Source: Daejeonella lutea (lineage in GTDB: Bacteria; Bacteroidota; Bacteroidia; Sphingobacteriales; Sphingobacteriaceae). Taken from it: 64,000 nucleotides of DNA. Under the pieces are notes generated by a model. It saw only the letters and a program-made list of their open reading frames with translations. It was not told where the DNA came from and did not search any database. The position numbers and the translations under genes are program-made. Of the stretch, positions 50,773-60,784 are shown one piece after another. The stretch spans positions 1,858,943-1,922,942 of the forward strand of contig NZ_FUYR01000001.1 in NCBI RefSeq assembly GCF_900168015.1, read 5' to 3'. Numbering within the stretch: the stretch's first letter is position 1; every line of letters begins with the position of its first letter.

Positions 50773-50788
50773 ATTCAAAGAAAAATAG

Positions 50789-50796
50789 TATTTTTG
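50789..50796 (+). promoter_or_regulatory. -7 box of eno
   Basis: TATTTTTG matches TAnnTTTG, 67 nt before the ATG at 50864. Confidence 0.6.
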
Positions 50797-50854
50797 AGAT
50801 ACACAGTATAATAGTGTAACCACTACACTAAGTTTAATATTCTTCATACATTAA

Positions 50855-52159
<1,305 letters not shown>

Positions 52160-52163
52160 AGAG

Positions 52164-52202
52164 GAAGTCGGAAGCCGGAGGTCTGATGAACTTCCGGCTT
52201 CC
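52164..52202. repeat. RGTCNGA heptamer array with inverted arm after eno
   Basis: GAAGTCG-GAAGCCG-GAGGTCT-GATGAAC (52164-52191), followed by ACTTCCGGCTTCC (52190-52202), the near reverse complement of GGAAGCCGGAGGT in the left arm. Short loop, so a hairpin should form just after the eno stop. Confidence 0.8.
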
Positions 52203-52330
52203 ATACTATCATATTCCCGAAGCAGTCCGGCTTCGTAAGAGAATTGGCACTACACTCCACTCATACTGCCTTTTGTTGATAAGTTGATAAAAACCTAAAT
52301 TCTCCACTATACCTTATACCGGCAGAATTC

Positions 52331-52338
52331 TATATTTG
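52331..52338 (+). promoter_or_regulatory. -7 box directly before the ftsB-like start
   Basis: TATATTTG ends 2 nt before the ATG at 52341 (a second ATG follows at 52344), so transcription would begin at or inside the start codon: another leaderless candidate. Confidence 0.55.
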
Positions 52339-52340
52339 TT

Positions 52341-52661
52341 ATGATGACAAGGGCTTTCAATCTAATTAAGAATAAATACCTGATCGCTGGGATAGCTTTC
52401 CTTACGTGGATGTTATTCTTTGACCGAAATGACCTGATGTCGCAATATGAATACCGCCAGCAACTGAACAAGCTGGAAGCTGAAAAAGAATTCTACACGA
52501 CCGAATCCGAAAAGACAGTAAAAGACCTTACGGAACTTACTACAGACCGCAGTAAACTTGAAAAATTCGCCCGTGAAAAGTATCTGATGAAGAAAGAGAA
52601 CGAGGATGTGTTTGTGATCATCAAGGAAGAGGCGAAAAAAGAAAAAAGCTCTTTTTTCTAA
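52341..52661 (+). CDS. ftsB: FtsB/DivIC-type septum formation initiator
   Basis: 106 residues. A short cytoplasmic tail, one membrane helix (YLIAGIAFLTWMLFF), then a periplasmic coiled coil (YRQQLNKLEAEKEFYTTESE, TVKDLTELTTDRSKLEKFAR) and the family signature AREKYLMKKENEDVFVI. It would act in the FtsQ-FtsL-FtsB complex that activates septal peptidoglycan synthesis. Position after eno is common in Bacteroidota and in other bacteria (eno-ftsB), supporting the name. The start may be either of two consecutive ATG codons. Confidence 0.9.
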   Translation: MMTRAFNLIKNKYLIAGIAFLTWMLFFDRNDLMSQYEYRQQLNKLEAEKEFYTTESEKTVKDLTELTTDRSKLEKFAREKYLMKKENEDVFVIIKEEAKKEKSSFF

Positions 52662-52785
52662 ATAACAGCCTATCTTCTTCTGTACTTTATAATTCCAGAA
52701 TAACAGAGATTCTCCGGATCCGCATCTTTGTATCTTGCCCCTGCAACGTACCAATTAGGATAAACCCTTAATAAAACGGGAATTG

Positions 52786-52814
52786 AATTGGGAGTATTCT
52801 TTATACTCCCAATT
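52786..52814 (-). terminator. Hairpin after the double-glycine peptide gene
   Basis: AATTGGGAGTAT (52786-52797) pairs exactly with ATACTCCCAATT (52803-52814), five-base loop. It lies 5 nt after the peptide stop; the T-run beyond is weak, so it may stop transcription or protect the mRNA end. Confidence 0.7.
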
Positions 52815-52819
52815 AATTA

Positions 52820-52996
52820 TTATTTAGATGCAGGGCACGAACAATCACACGAATTGCCCAAACTATCTGCAACATACCTGTAGGTTTTGCCAATCGCATG
52901 TCCCAGATAATACCAAAGGCTCTCACCCCCATTAATTTTCCTTTGTTCACAAACGTCCAGCTCTGTTAATCCGTCAATGTTTTTTAATGTTTTCAT
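52820..52996 (-). CDS. Double-glycine leader peptide, bacteriocin-like precursor
   Basis: 58 residues from ATG 52996. Leader MKTLKNIDGLTELDVCEQRK plus INGG (24 residues) ends in the GG cut site; in the leader L10, L13 and I21 are hydrophobic at the spacing read by C39 peptidases. The core has 34 residues: aromatic start ESLWYYLGHAIGKTYRYV and a CDCSC tail with C50, C52, C54. Upstream in-frame TTG starts are rejected because they only add hydrophobic junk before the leader. The exporter genes lie 0.4-3 kb upstream on the same strand. Activity could be bacteriocin, signal or toxin; none is proven. Leader C16 is unusual. Confidence 0.8.
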   Translation of the reverse strand: MKTLKNIDGLTELDVCEQRKINGGESLWYYLGHAIGKTYRYVADSLGNSCDCSCPASK

Positions 52997-53164
52997 AGCA
53001 TTATAATTTGTAAAATCACCTACTCTATTCAGGCTTTTCGGTTTCGGCCTTTTGCTGCACAGCATTATCGCGATTACCAAAGAAAGTAAGGCACAGTATA
53101 AAAAACTTGGAGTGGTCCGTTTTCCTTGCCGGATGTGTATTAGTATTTAGTTTCCGGTATAATC

Positions 53165-53425
53165 TCAATCGATAGATTCTTCCGCCGACAATGGCCGGAA
53201 ATTCAGAGTGATATTCATGAGGAAAGGCTGAGTATAATAATATGTGCGGAATTCCCTTGAGTACTCGATCGGTGCTTCTTTAACCTTTAACTCTTCCAGC
53301 AGCTTGAATACCATTGAGGTGGACAAATCAAGCCGTCTGGCTAATTCCTGTGGCGTACCGGTCCTACGAAATTTGATCAGTTCATGAAGACGGTTGATCC
53401 TTTCAATTTGTTCAATGAATTTCAT
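53165..53425 (-). CDS. Small winged-HTH protein in the peptide cluster
   Basis: 86 residues from ATG 53425 (MKFIEQIERINRLHELIKFR). A helix-turn-helix spans 25-50 (GTPQELARRLDLSTSMVFKL, LEELKVKEAPIEYSREFRTY), of the HTH_11/DeoR-like kind, then a short beta wing and YYTQPFLMNITLNF. It overlaps the 3' end of the exporter gene by 14 nt, so it is part of the operon and translationally coupled. In Bacteroidota peptide clusters a small HTH protein of this kind sits beside the exporter; it may regulate the precursor gene downstream. Confidence 0.75.
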   Translation of the reverse strand: MKFIEQIERINRLHELIKFRRTGTPQELARRLDLSTSMVFKLLEELKVKEAPIEYSREFRTYYYTQPFLMNITLNFRPLSAEESID

Positions 53426-55595
53426 AATTTGAGGATGAAATATCCTGAGGCAAGTTCGCAGCCCATAGTGAATAATATTCTGATCTGCGCGCGAGCAGCT
53501 CTGAATGTGAACCTTGTTCTGCCACGCGTCCATTTTTAAGTACTATAATCTTATCTGCCCTTTGGATGGAACTAAGTCTATGTGCAATAACAATGACAGT
53601 TTTCCGAAAGGACAAGAAAGTATTTAGTGTGTCGAGCACAAGCTGCTCCGACCTGGGATCAAGCGATGAAGTCGCTTCGTCTAGTATTAAGATCTCAGGA
53701 TCTCTATATAGCGCTCGTGCAATGGCCAGGCGTTGCCTGAAACCACCAGACAGGGTTACCCCATTCTCCCCTATACTAGTTTGGAAACCGTCAGGAAGAT
53801 TTTCTATTAAATCTAAAAGCCCCAGCTGTCTGCAGATGAATAAAACTCTTTCCATTTCAATGTCTTCGTCTCCGATTGCAATATTGCTAATTACACTCCC
53901 TGAAAAAAGCTCGGTAATCTGCGGTACCACAGCAATGATCTTCCTTAGAGAACTATTAGTAATGTATTTAATCGAATGTTCTCCGAAAAAAATATTCCCG
54001 GCGTTAATTGGATATATCTTCTGCAGAAGAGATACCAATGATGATTTTCCACAGCCACTTTCACCAACGACAGCGGTCAGCTGATTCAAAGGAATTTCCA
54101 GTTCCAGGTCTGTAAATATATTCTCCCGTGTTCCATAGCGAAAAGAAAGTTTATTAAACCTGATATTACCAAGGTTGGAATTACTTAGCACAATTTTATT
54201 GTCAACCTTTTCGGTCTCTCGATCGAGATCCATAATTTCAAATAACCTGTCTGATGCAATCATCGCATCCTGTACCACCCTGTTCATGCCAATCAGCAAC
54301 GACACCGGTGCAGTGAAGTAATTCAATAAAGCATAAAACGATAACAATTCCCCAGCAGTAATTTGTTCTTGAAGGACAAAGTTTGAACCAAGCCATAACA
54401 GAATAATAACGAATAGTTGGGATGTAAAATCGGTAGATGCTCCTGAAAACAGGGAGTTTAGTCCCGATCGGTATACAGATTTCAATAAAACTATGAACTT
54501 TCTTTCCGTTTTGTCATTTGCATGATGCTCGAGTCCAAAACGCTTTATTGTACCGATGGTATTCAGGCTCTCAAGTAATTGGGATTCAAGTGCAGCACTA
54601 TCTTCCATTAATTTGCGCTGCCCACGTTTGTTTAACTTATTAGTGATAAAATAGATCAGGCTATATGCAGGAACGGCTAATAACATAACGAGGGCCAGCT
54701 TCCAATAATATGTGAACATTAATGCCAGTGAAGAAATCAGCATACAGGCACCGACTAAAAGATTAACGGATACGTCATTAATAAACAAGCGGATCTTCAC
54801 CGCATCATTTAACCTCGACATGATCTCGCCGACACGCATTGTGTCAAAAAATTGCTGAGGTAGCTTTAACAAGTGTTTATAATAACCAAGTATCAGCCGT
54901 GTATCTATTAGTTGGCCCGTCCTGAGAATGAAAATATTTTTCAGCATATTTATAAGAACGCGCAGTACCAGGACCAGGAACATTGCAATCACCAAGAAAT
55001 TGAGTAGTTTAAAATCTCTGCCAGTAATGACGTGGTCCACAATCTTCTGAATAAAAATTGCGGTTGAGAGGCCAAGAATTGTGTAAATCAAAGAGCCAAA
55101 AAGTGCCTGGAAAATTATGTCCTTATGTGGTTTAATGAGCATCCAAAATCTTGTAAAATGATCAGAATTACCATCTGCGGGACAAAAATCTACAGCAGGA
55201 GCCAATAGCATTAATACACCTGTCCATTCTTTTTTAAAATCTTGATGGCATACCTCATGAATTTCACCATCCGCAGGGTCCATAACTACCACTGCGCTTT
55301 TAGTGACCTTACTGATCACCAAGTAATGATGTAAAGAATCATTAATTATCATATGAGCTATTGCCGGCAACGGTATATTGAATAGACTATCAAATGTCCC
55401 TTTTACACCCTTGGCCTCAAACTTGAAATATTCAGCGGCTTCAATCAGTCCCCTGAGACTTGTTCCCTGCCTATCGGTACCAGCCAATTGCCGTACCCGT
55501 GCTACCGGCACATGAAGCTTATGGAATCTGGCTACAGAAACCAAACAAGCTGCTCCACAATCCATTCCGTCGCGCTGTTTAACTTTTATATCCAT
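53412..55595 (-). CDS. Peptidase-containing ABC exporter (C39, PCAT-type)
   Basis: 727 residues from ATG 55595 (MDIKVKQRDGMDCGAACLVS); an upstream start overlaps the HlyD gene. Domain one is a C39 cysteine peptidase: Q7, C13, H90 in SLHHYLVIS and D106 in VVMDPADG. Then six membrane helices (about 160-430) and the ATPase: Walker A GESGCGKSS, signature LSGGFRQR, Walker B ILILDEATSSLD, switch H in IVIAHRL. It should cut the leader of the GG peptide and export the core. Order HlyD, exporter, HTH, precursor suggests one operon read leftward. Confidence 0.95.
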   Translation of the reverse strand: MDIKVKQRDGMDCGAACLVSVARFHKLHVPVARVRQLAGTDRQGTSLRGLIEAAEYFKFEAKGVKGTFDSLFNIPLPAIAHMIINDSLHHYLVISKVTKSAVVVMDPADGEIHEVCHQDFKKEWTGVLMLLAPAVDFCPADGNSDHFTRFWMLIKPHKDIIFQALFGSLIYTILGLSTAIFIQKIVDHVITGRDFKLLNFLVIAMFLVLVLRVLINMLKNIFILRTGQLIDTRLILGYYKHLLKLPQQFFDTMRVGEIMSRLNDAVKIRLFINDVSVNLLVGACMLISSLALMFTYYWKLALVMLLAVPAYSLIYFITNKLNKRGQRKLMEDSAALESQLLESLNTIGTIKRFGLEHHANDKTERKFIVLLKSVYRSGLNSLFSGASTDFTSQLFVIILLWLGSNFVLQEQITAGELLSFYALLNYFTAPVSLLIGMNRVVQDAMIASDRLFEIMDLDRETEKVDNKIVLSNSNLGNIRFNKLSFRYGTRENIFTDLELEIPLNQLTAVVGESGCGKSSLVSLLQKIYPINAGNIFFGEHSIKYITNSSLRKIIAVVPQITELFSGSVISNIAIGDEDIEMERVLFICRQLGLLDLIENLPDGFQTSIGENGVTLSGGFRQRLAIARALYRDPEILILDEATSSLDPRSEQLVLDTLNTFLSFRKTVIVIAHRLSSIQRADKIIVLKNGRVAEQGSHSELLARRSEYYSLWAANLPQDISSSNYEIH

Positions 55596-55615
55596 GCTAT
55601 TCAGTGACGTGTTAA

Positions 55616-56179
55616 TTAAGGTGCATTTGTTTCTGCCCACAATACCATCCCACTTTGGCGCGCTATCCTGAATTCAGCGGTGAATGTCATCCCTTTCTTT
55701 AATAGCACCCGTTTGCCATTATACTGAAGATGGGTTTTATCCACACGGCAGTAAACTGTAAAGAGAGGTGATTGACCAGGCTTTAGAATAATATCTTCGG
55801 AAATCATGGTAACCTGGCCACTGAGCGCTCCCCAATCTTCATGGTCAAAACCATCCATCAGTATACGTACTTCCTGACCGACCTTAATCAAATCAATGTC
55901 GGATGGCTTGGCATAACAAATTGCAGCAAGCTCATTATAACCAGGATTACGGGGATTTATAGTTTGTAATTGTCCTTTATCATGATGGGAGTCATTTTCA
56001 TAAATAACTCCGCTACTTGTTACCGTTGTCGGAATGCCTGCAATTGTCAGGCATGTGAGAGAAATAATGACAGCAAAGATTGCCAACAAATATATTATTC
56101 GGCTCTTCCTGCCAACTCTATATTCGTGAACGATAGAAAGTGGGAGGTCACCGTCGGCAAATGGCATCAATACTGGCAT
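55616..56179 (-). CDS. Compact HlyD-family membrane fusion protein
   Basis: 187 residues, about half the usual 350-430. An N-terminal tail and helix (RIIYLLAIFAVIISLTCLTI) lead into a first beta segment (TTVTSSGVIYEND), and then directly the second half of the beta barrel (YAKPSDIDLIKVGQEVRILM, SGQVTMISEDIILKPGQSPL, KKGMTFTAEFRIARQSG). The two lipoyl half-motifs joined by a long coiled-coil hairpin, needed to reach a TolC-type channel, seem missing. No frameshift is seen. It may be a natural short form that works with this exporter. It ends 20 nt before the exporter start. Confidence 0.75.
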   Translation of the reverse strand: MPVLMPFADGDLPLSIVHEYRVGRKSRIIYLLAIFAVIISLTCLTIAGIPTTVTSSGVIYENDSHHDKGQLQTINPRNPGYNELAAICYAKPSDIDLIKVGQEVRILMDGFDHEDWGALSGQVTMISEDIILKPGQSPLFTVYCRVDKTHLQYNGKRVLLKKGMTFTAEFRIARQSGMVLWAETNAP

Positions 56180-56285
56180 ATTTCTGTTAATATGCCTAAA
56201 TGTATTACCAGATTATAGGGGAAAGATACAAGTAAATCGGAATGTTATTTAACGGCAGTACCAGCCAAAGAAACGGTCAGATCAT

Positions 56286-56609
56286 TTAGTCAAGCCGCTC
56301 CAGCTGATTCAGAAGATCATCCAGGCCATCATCAATTTTTAAGACTTTCTTTCTCACTTGCTCATAAAATGCATCAAGACCTTGGGTATTTTCGAAATAA
56401 CCGCCTTCTTCAAGCAGACCGATCTTTTCATTATGATGATTAAACAACTCAAATGATACGGTGCCTACGCTTTTTCCAATGTAGATTTTAAAATCACTCA
56501 CCGATGTATAAAAAGTACTTCCATCCGCTTCCTCTTTCCAAAGGATCTTATCTTCGCGGGTTAACTCTTTTACTTTTTTAAATATTGAATGTGTCTTTTT
56601 CTCTTCCAT
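56286..56609 (-). CDS. Conserved small cytoplasmic protein, unknown
   Basis: 107 residues. Charged N-terminal helix (KKTHSIFKKVKELTREDKIL), a central beta region (WKEEADGSTFYTSVSDFKIY, VGTVSFELFNHHNEK) and a C-terminal helix rich in L and D (FYEQVRKKVLKIDDGLDDLL). The fold looks like a small alpha/beta adaptor. It starts about 17 nt after the vWA-like gene stop on the same strand, so the two are co-transcribed. No family is recognised. Confidence 0.7.
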   Translation of the reverse strand: MEEKKTHSIFKKVKELTREDKILWKEEADGSTFYTSVSDFKIYIGKSVGTVSFELFNHHNEKIGLLEEGGYFENTQGLDAFYEQVRKKVLKIDDGLDDLLNQLERLD

Positions 56610-56626
56610 AGCTACTTACACAAAAT

Positions 56627-58714
56627 TTAAACCTCGCCGTTTCGTTTTCGGGAGAACCATTCAACGCTAAGAAGGGTGAGAATAATAAAGAATACTAATT
56701 TCAAATTAATTGGCTCTTCATATTTACGGTCTTCATAAGAAACGGTTTTAACATTTTCATTGGCTTTAATCAACCTCGCGAGATCCATCAGCTGTGAAGG
56801 GAAAACCATTTTACCGCCGCTTTGCTGGGCAAGAGTGTATAATAACTGATGATTTGCTCTGGTCTGCTTAAATTCCGCCTGCTGCTGAGTAATTACAAAT
56901 TGACCTGCTGCAGTATACTTATCTTTTCCTAGTTCAGTGCGTGCATTGTAACCGTATTCACCCGCCGGCAGAACTCCGGCGTCCAGATTGTAAGCATTCG
57001 TTGTACGGGAGAAAACAAATGAATAACTCTTACCGGACCGGCTGCTTAGCGATATATTGACATCTGGGGTATTAACGAGTTCAAAGGCGTTATTATAGAG
57101 TTCGGCATTGAGGATTACATGTTCATTCTCGTCAAACGCATTCTTCGACGAATAAACGCGGAATTTTCTTTTGTCATCGCGTGTTGACAGGTATTGGACC
57201 GTTTTACCGACTAACTCGTCGATTGCTTCATGATTTCCACTTTCTTGAAAATCTTCAAGCCTCCACCTCCAAATACCCTCACCAGCTAAAACCGCCATTT
57301 TGCGCTGATTTTCCTCACCGAAAACGAGGAGCGGCATCTTGGTAACAACCTTACCTATCTGCTGGCTCATCATGATATTTCCTGGTCCTTTTAATCCGTA
57401 ATTTCCAAACGGACTAATTAGAGGTGCAAAATTGCGGATCCGTTGTTTATTTGCATCAGTGAGGGTAAACGAGTAGAAGTCTGGTTCAAAACTTGCCACC
57501 ACCTCCTGTGTATTCCCGGTTGAAGTTATCCCCAAGAGTGGTTGAGATGTGGAAAATGCTGCCACATTGCTTTGCGCGCCCAGTATATACAGCACGGGTT
57601 TTTTCCCTACCATTTTAATAATGTCCTGAGCATTTGCGCTTACAGAGGGCAATTGATGCAGGATTACCAAACCAGCTTCGTCAATATCCGTTTTGGAAAC
57701 CTCAGATGCAAAAGCTGTTTTAACAGAATAATTCTTATTGATCTCTACTGATTGCTTGACTGCTGCAATGTCGGGATGAGGGGAATTGGCAAGGATGAGG
57801 ACCTTCTGACGTCCGTCAATAACTTCAACAAAAATAGTCTGGCTATTATTTCTTATTGATAGTTCATTTGAGATCGCCCCAAGCCGTATATTATATTGCT
57901 GTATCCCTTTTGTTTTTGCGAGCAGCGTAACTGGAACAGTCAGACGAAATTCGTTCGAATTAACTGCAATGGGTCTTGAAAAGACCACACCTCCTTTGTC
58001 AGATACGGTTAGTAGACTTGAACTTCCCTGAGATTGATATCCTTCAACCGTGATTTCCACCTGAAACTGATTATCCAGATAAGTGATATTGTTATAATTA
58101 ACATTTGAAATCAGCAGATCCCGTTTTGCAATTGTATCACCCATCGCCACGGTATATATTGATGATTTTACATTCCTGGCTTCGTACTCCGGATTCTGGC
58201 CGCGGTTATAAATCCCGTCACTTCCAATGATCAATGCTCCGATATTACGATTCGAAAACTGATCTTCTATAAGCTTAAATACCGATGAAATATCCGTGAC
58301 AGGTCCGTTGAATTTAACGTCAAGGCCGTTCTTAACACTTGAACCAAAGTTAAATGACCGCACATCATAATCCTGCGAAAGCTCTGATTCGAGTTTCTTT
58401 AAACTGGCGACATACAACTTATCATTAAAATCCTTATTTTTTGATACCAGTATCGAAGCCGAATTATCCTGGGCTATTATAATCAGGGGTTTTTCTATGC
58501 TGGTATTTACATTTTTGACAAGTGGGGCAAAAAGTAAAAACGCTATAATAGTTATCGCCAGGGTTCTTAGTGCGAATAATAAATTACGGACTGGCTTTTT
58601 GAGGTGAGAAGATGAGTTATATAACAGCACTGCATAACCAATGCCTAATGCCAGGCAGCCCAAAAGCCATAAAAAAGAAGTGGAGGTGAATTGAAGCTGA
58701 AGTAACAATGGCAT
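56627..58714 (-). CDS. Large membrane protein with degenerate vWA domain
   Basis: 695 residues. Two helices near the N-terminus (LWLLGCLALGIGYAVLLY and LLFALRTLAITIIAFLLF), a vWA-like domain from about 85 with an incomplete metal site (IIAQDNSASILV, DNSAS instead of DxSxS), GALIIGSDGIYNRGQN as the aspartate strand, beta-sandwich domains, and a final helix (LVFFIILTLLSVEWFSRK). This layout is found in Bacteroidota proteins near MoxR/Bat clusters, but no AAA or Bat genes are adjacent. The role is probably in envelope assembly or sensing. Confidence 0.82.
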   Translation of the reverse strand: MPLLLQLQFTSTSFLWLLGCLALGIGYAVLLYNSSSHLKKPVRNLLFALRTLAITIIAFLLFAPLVKNVNTSIEKPLIIIAQDNSASILVSKNKDFNDKLYVASLKKLESELSQDYDVRSFNFGSSVKNGLDVKFNGPVTDISSVFKLIEDQFSNRNIGALIIGSDGIYNRGQNPEYEARNVKSSIYTVAMGDTIAKRDLLISNVNYNNITYLDNQFQVEITVEGYQSQGSSSLLTVSDKGGVVFSRPIAVNSNEFRLTVPVTLLAKTKGIQQYNIRLGAISNELSIRNNSQTIFVEVIDGRQKVLILANSPHPDIAAVKQSVEINKNYSVKTAFASEVSKTDIDEAGLVILHQLPSVSANAQDIIKMVGKKPVLYILGAQSNVAAFSTSQPLLGITSTGNTQEVVASFEPDFYSFTLTDANKQRIRNFAPLISPFGNYGLKGPGNIMMSQQIGKVVTKMPLLVFGEENQRKMAVLAGEGIWRWRLEDFQESGNHEAIDELVGKTVQYLSTRDDKRKFRVYSSKNAFDENEHVILNAELYNNAFELVNTPDVNISLSSRSGKSYSFVFSRTTNAYNLDAGVLPAGEYGYNARTELGKDKYTAAGQFVITQQQAEFKQTRANHQLLYTLAQQSGGKMVFPSQLMDLARLIKANENVKTVSYEDRKYEEPINLKLVFFIILTLLSVEWFSRKRNGEV

Positions 58715-58872
58715 AATTATAAAAATATGCCTTTTTTCCGTAAAGCCTTATTCTCTTTATAAACTTTAACTAAAAGACTCTCTAATCTATTGGAAAATGA
58801 GGATATGCCAAGCAACGATTTGCTTACCTCTCGCAAAATTTGATGCTTAAACCTAAGCAATCACTTGAAATT

Positions 58873-59616
58873 TTATAACATGCCTCCGTCCACAGGAATA
58901 ACCTGACCAGTTATATATCCAGCCATATCCGATCCAAGAAAAACACATAGGTTTGCCACGTCATCGGTTTCTCCAGCTCGTTTCAGCGGAATTGCCTGAG
59001 CCCATCCTTCAACAACTTTCGGATCAAGAACCTCGGTCATTTCAGTGCGAATAAATCCGGGAGCGACCACATTTGAACGAATATTTCTGGAACCTAGTTC
59101 TTTCGCTACAGATTTTGAAAAACCAATAATTCCAGCTTTAGAGGCAGCATAGTTAGCCTGACCTGCATTACCCTGAACACCAACAACCGAACTCATATTT
59201 ATGAAAACTCCTTTACGGTTTTTCATCATTATTTTCGAGGCCGCTTTGGTGATATTAAACACAGACTTGAGGTTAATATTCAGGACATCGTCCCAATTTT
59301 CCTCAGTCATCCGCATAAGTAAGCCATCTTTTGTGATTCCGGCATTATTTACTACAACATCAAGCGAACCAAAATCAGCAACGATATCATTAATCAGTTT
59401 TTCTGAATCTGCAAATTTAGATGCATCTGAACGGTAGCCCTTTACTTTTGTACCAAAGCTCTGAAGCTCCTTTTCCAGTGCTTCACCCTGTTCCACAGAT
59501 GATAAATAGGTGAATGCAACATCAGCACCATGCTCGGCAAATTTTTCTGCGATCTTACGGCCAATACCTTTAGATGCTCCGGTTACTAGTGCGATCTTTC
59601 CTTCAAGTAGTTTCAT
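58873..59616 (-). CDS. fabG: 3-oxoacyl-ACP reductase
   Basis: 247 residues. IALVTGASKGIGRKIAEKFA (NADP loop), VVNNAGITKDGLLMRMTEEN, INMSSVVGVQGNAGQANYAA with catalytic S, and YAASKAGIIGFSKSVAKELG with Y and K, VVAPGFIRTEMTEVLDP, then VIPVDGGML. All FabG markers, including MTEENWDDVLNINLKSVFN. It reduces ketoacyl-ACP in fatty acid synthesis. Not next to acpP or fabF, so it may be the main or an extra copy. Divergent from the methyltransferase. Confidence 0.95.
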   Translation of the reverse strand: MKLLEGKIALVTGASKGIGRKIAEKFAEHGADVAFTYLSSVEQGEALEKELQSFGTKVKGYRSDASKFADSEKLINDIVADFGSLDVVVNNAGITKDGLLMRMTEENWDDVLNINLKSVFNITKAASKIMMKNRKGVFINMSSVVGVQGNAGQANYAASKAGIIGFSKSVAKELGSRNIRSNVVAPGFIRTEMTEVLDPKVVEGWAQAIPLKRAGETDDVANLCVFLGSDMAGYITGQVIPVDGGML

Positions 59617-59691
59617 AGTCTGGATTTAGAACTGTGAAATTAGGATTTTTCCGAAAAAAACCTGCAATTTTATAGTAGAACGTTTTTTATC

Positions 59692-60369
59692 ATGATCAGA
59701 GTCGAAGAGTTTTATGACCAATTAAGCAGCAAGTATTCTGAGCTGATAATAAAATGCGTCCCGCGTTATCCCGAGCTGATGGATAATATGTTCAGATACC
59801 TGCCGTCAGACTTTCAGCCTAAGCGCATCCTTGACCTTGGCTGCGGAACCGGCAACCTTACGGAGCTTATGCTCAAAACATTCCCCGAAGCTGAGATCGA
59901 CGCTCTTGATATTTCAGAAAATATCCTGAAAGAAAGCCGTAAACGTTTTTCCCAAATTCCTAATATCCGATACATACAAGCAGATTTTAAAAGCCTGCAT
60001 CTTGCCCCGGGATCGTACGATCTTGTGATGTCAACTATAGCTATTCATCACATTGAAGATTATCATAAAAGCAAATTGTATAAAGAAGTTTACCAGGCGC
60101 TAACTGATAAAGGGATTTTTATTTTCGCCGACCAAACAAGGGGTATAACGGATGAAATTTATCATAAAAATATATCAAGCTGGAAAAACGAAGCTTTCAA
60201 ATTAGGCTCAACACAGGAGAACTGGGATATGTGGATGAAACATCAGGATGCACATGACTTTCATACCCCAGTCCCGTGGCACCTGCAAGAACTTGCAAAT
60301 GCAGGTTTTACAGAAACTGACTTGCTCTGGAAATACCTATTGTGGGCAGTAATTTGGGCAAGAAAGTAA
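59692..60369 (+). CDS. Class I SAM-dependent methyltransferase
   Basis: 225 residues. SAM-binding motif I RILDLGCGTGNLTELMLKTF (motif GCGTG), motif II EIDALDISENILKESRKRF, motif III ADFKSLHLAPGSYDLVMST, post-motif IHHIEDYHKSKLYKEVYQAL. Resembles methyltransferase type 11/25 of UbiE-like group, but the C-terminal part (WDMWMKHQDAHDFHTPVPWH) is not diagnostic. Substrate unknown. Overlaps the region divergent from fabG. Confidence 0.88.
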   Translation: MIRVEEFYDQLSSKYSELIIKCVPRYPELMDNMFRYLPSDFQPKRILDLGCGTGNLTELMLKTFPEAEIDALDISENILKESRKRFSQIPNIRYIQADFKSLHLAPGSYDLVMSTIAIHHIEDYHKSKLYKEVYQALTDKGIFIFADQTRGITDEIYHKNISSWKNEAFKLGSTQENWDMWMKHQDAHDFHTPVPWHLQELANAGFTETDLLWKYLLWAVIWARK

Positions 60370-60429
60370 AATTCAGAAAACATTCAGAACAAATTAAGGG
60401 CCTATTGGTTAGGAAGTAAATTATTTCAT

Positions 60430-60759
60430 ATGACCACAGCAAAGATCATCCGGCATCGCCATAAATATCACCATTATATGAATGACGATCTTAAAGATGT
60501 TCGCGAAGAAACATTTTTCAAGATCGTATTTTCAGATCCCAGTGAATTTGAGCTTTTCAGGAAATGGTGCGTTGATAACAAAGGTGAATATGATTACGAT
60601 AAAGATCAGAGTTGCCAAAGAGGTTCACTTCCCCAACTTGAAATATTTAAAGATGAGATCTGTTGGTGCGATATTATGACCTATTACCTAGTGCACGTAG
60701 CCGGGTTTGAGTTCCATTCTGTTATAGAACCATACAAGGGTGAGGTTTACGTGAAGTAA
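60430..60759 (+). CDS. Small protein, unknown
   Basis: 109 residues, H/Y/D-rich (IIRHRHKYHHYMNDDLKDVR, DNKGEYDYDKDQSCQRGSLP) with two cysteines and a CWCD motif near 78. A small mixed alpha/beta fold is likely, without signal peptide or membrane segment. Not recognised. It follows the methyltransferase after 60 nt and may share its transcript. Coding is favoured because of the regular amino acid mix; the overlapping alternative frame at 60482 is a shadow. Confidence 0.6.
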   Translation: MTTAKIIRHRHKYHHYMNDDLKDVREETFFKIVFSDPSEFELFRKWCVDNKGEYDYDKDQSCQRGSLPQLEIFKDEICWCDIMTYYLVHVAGFEFHSVIEPYKGEVYVK

Positions 60760-60784
60760 GTTTTAATACAGAAATTGAGAATAA

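Noticed and set aside
52997-53120. In-frame upstream extension of the GG peptide with a hydrophobic stretch
   Set aside because: Only TTG start available, and it would put a membrane-like segment before a complete leader; the ATG at 52996 gives a textbook GG leader.
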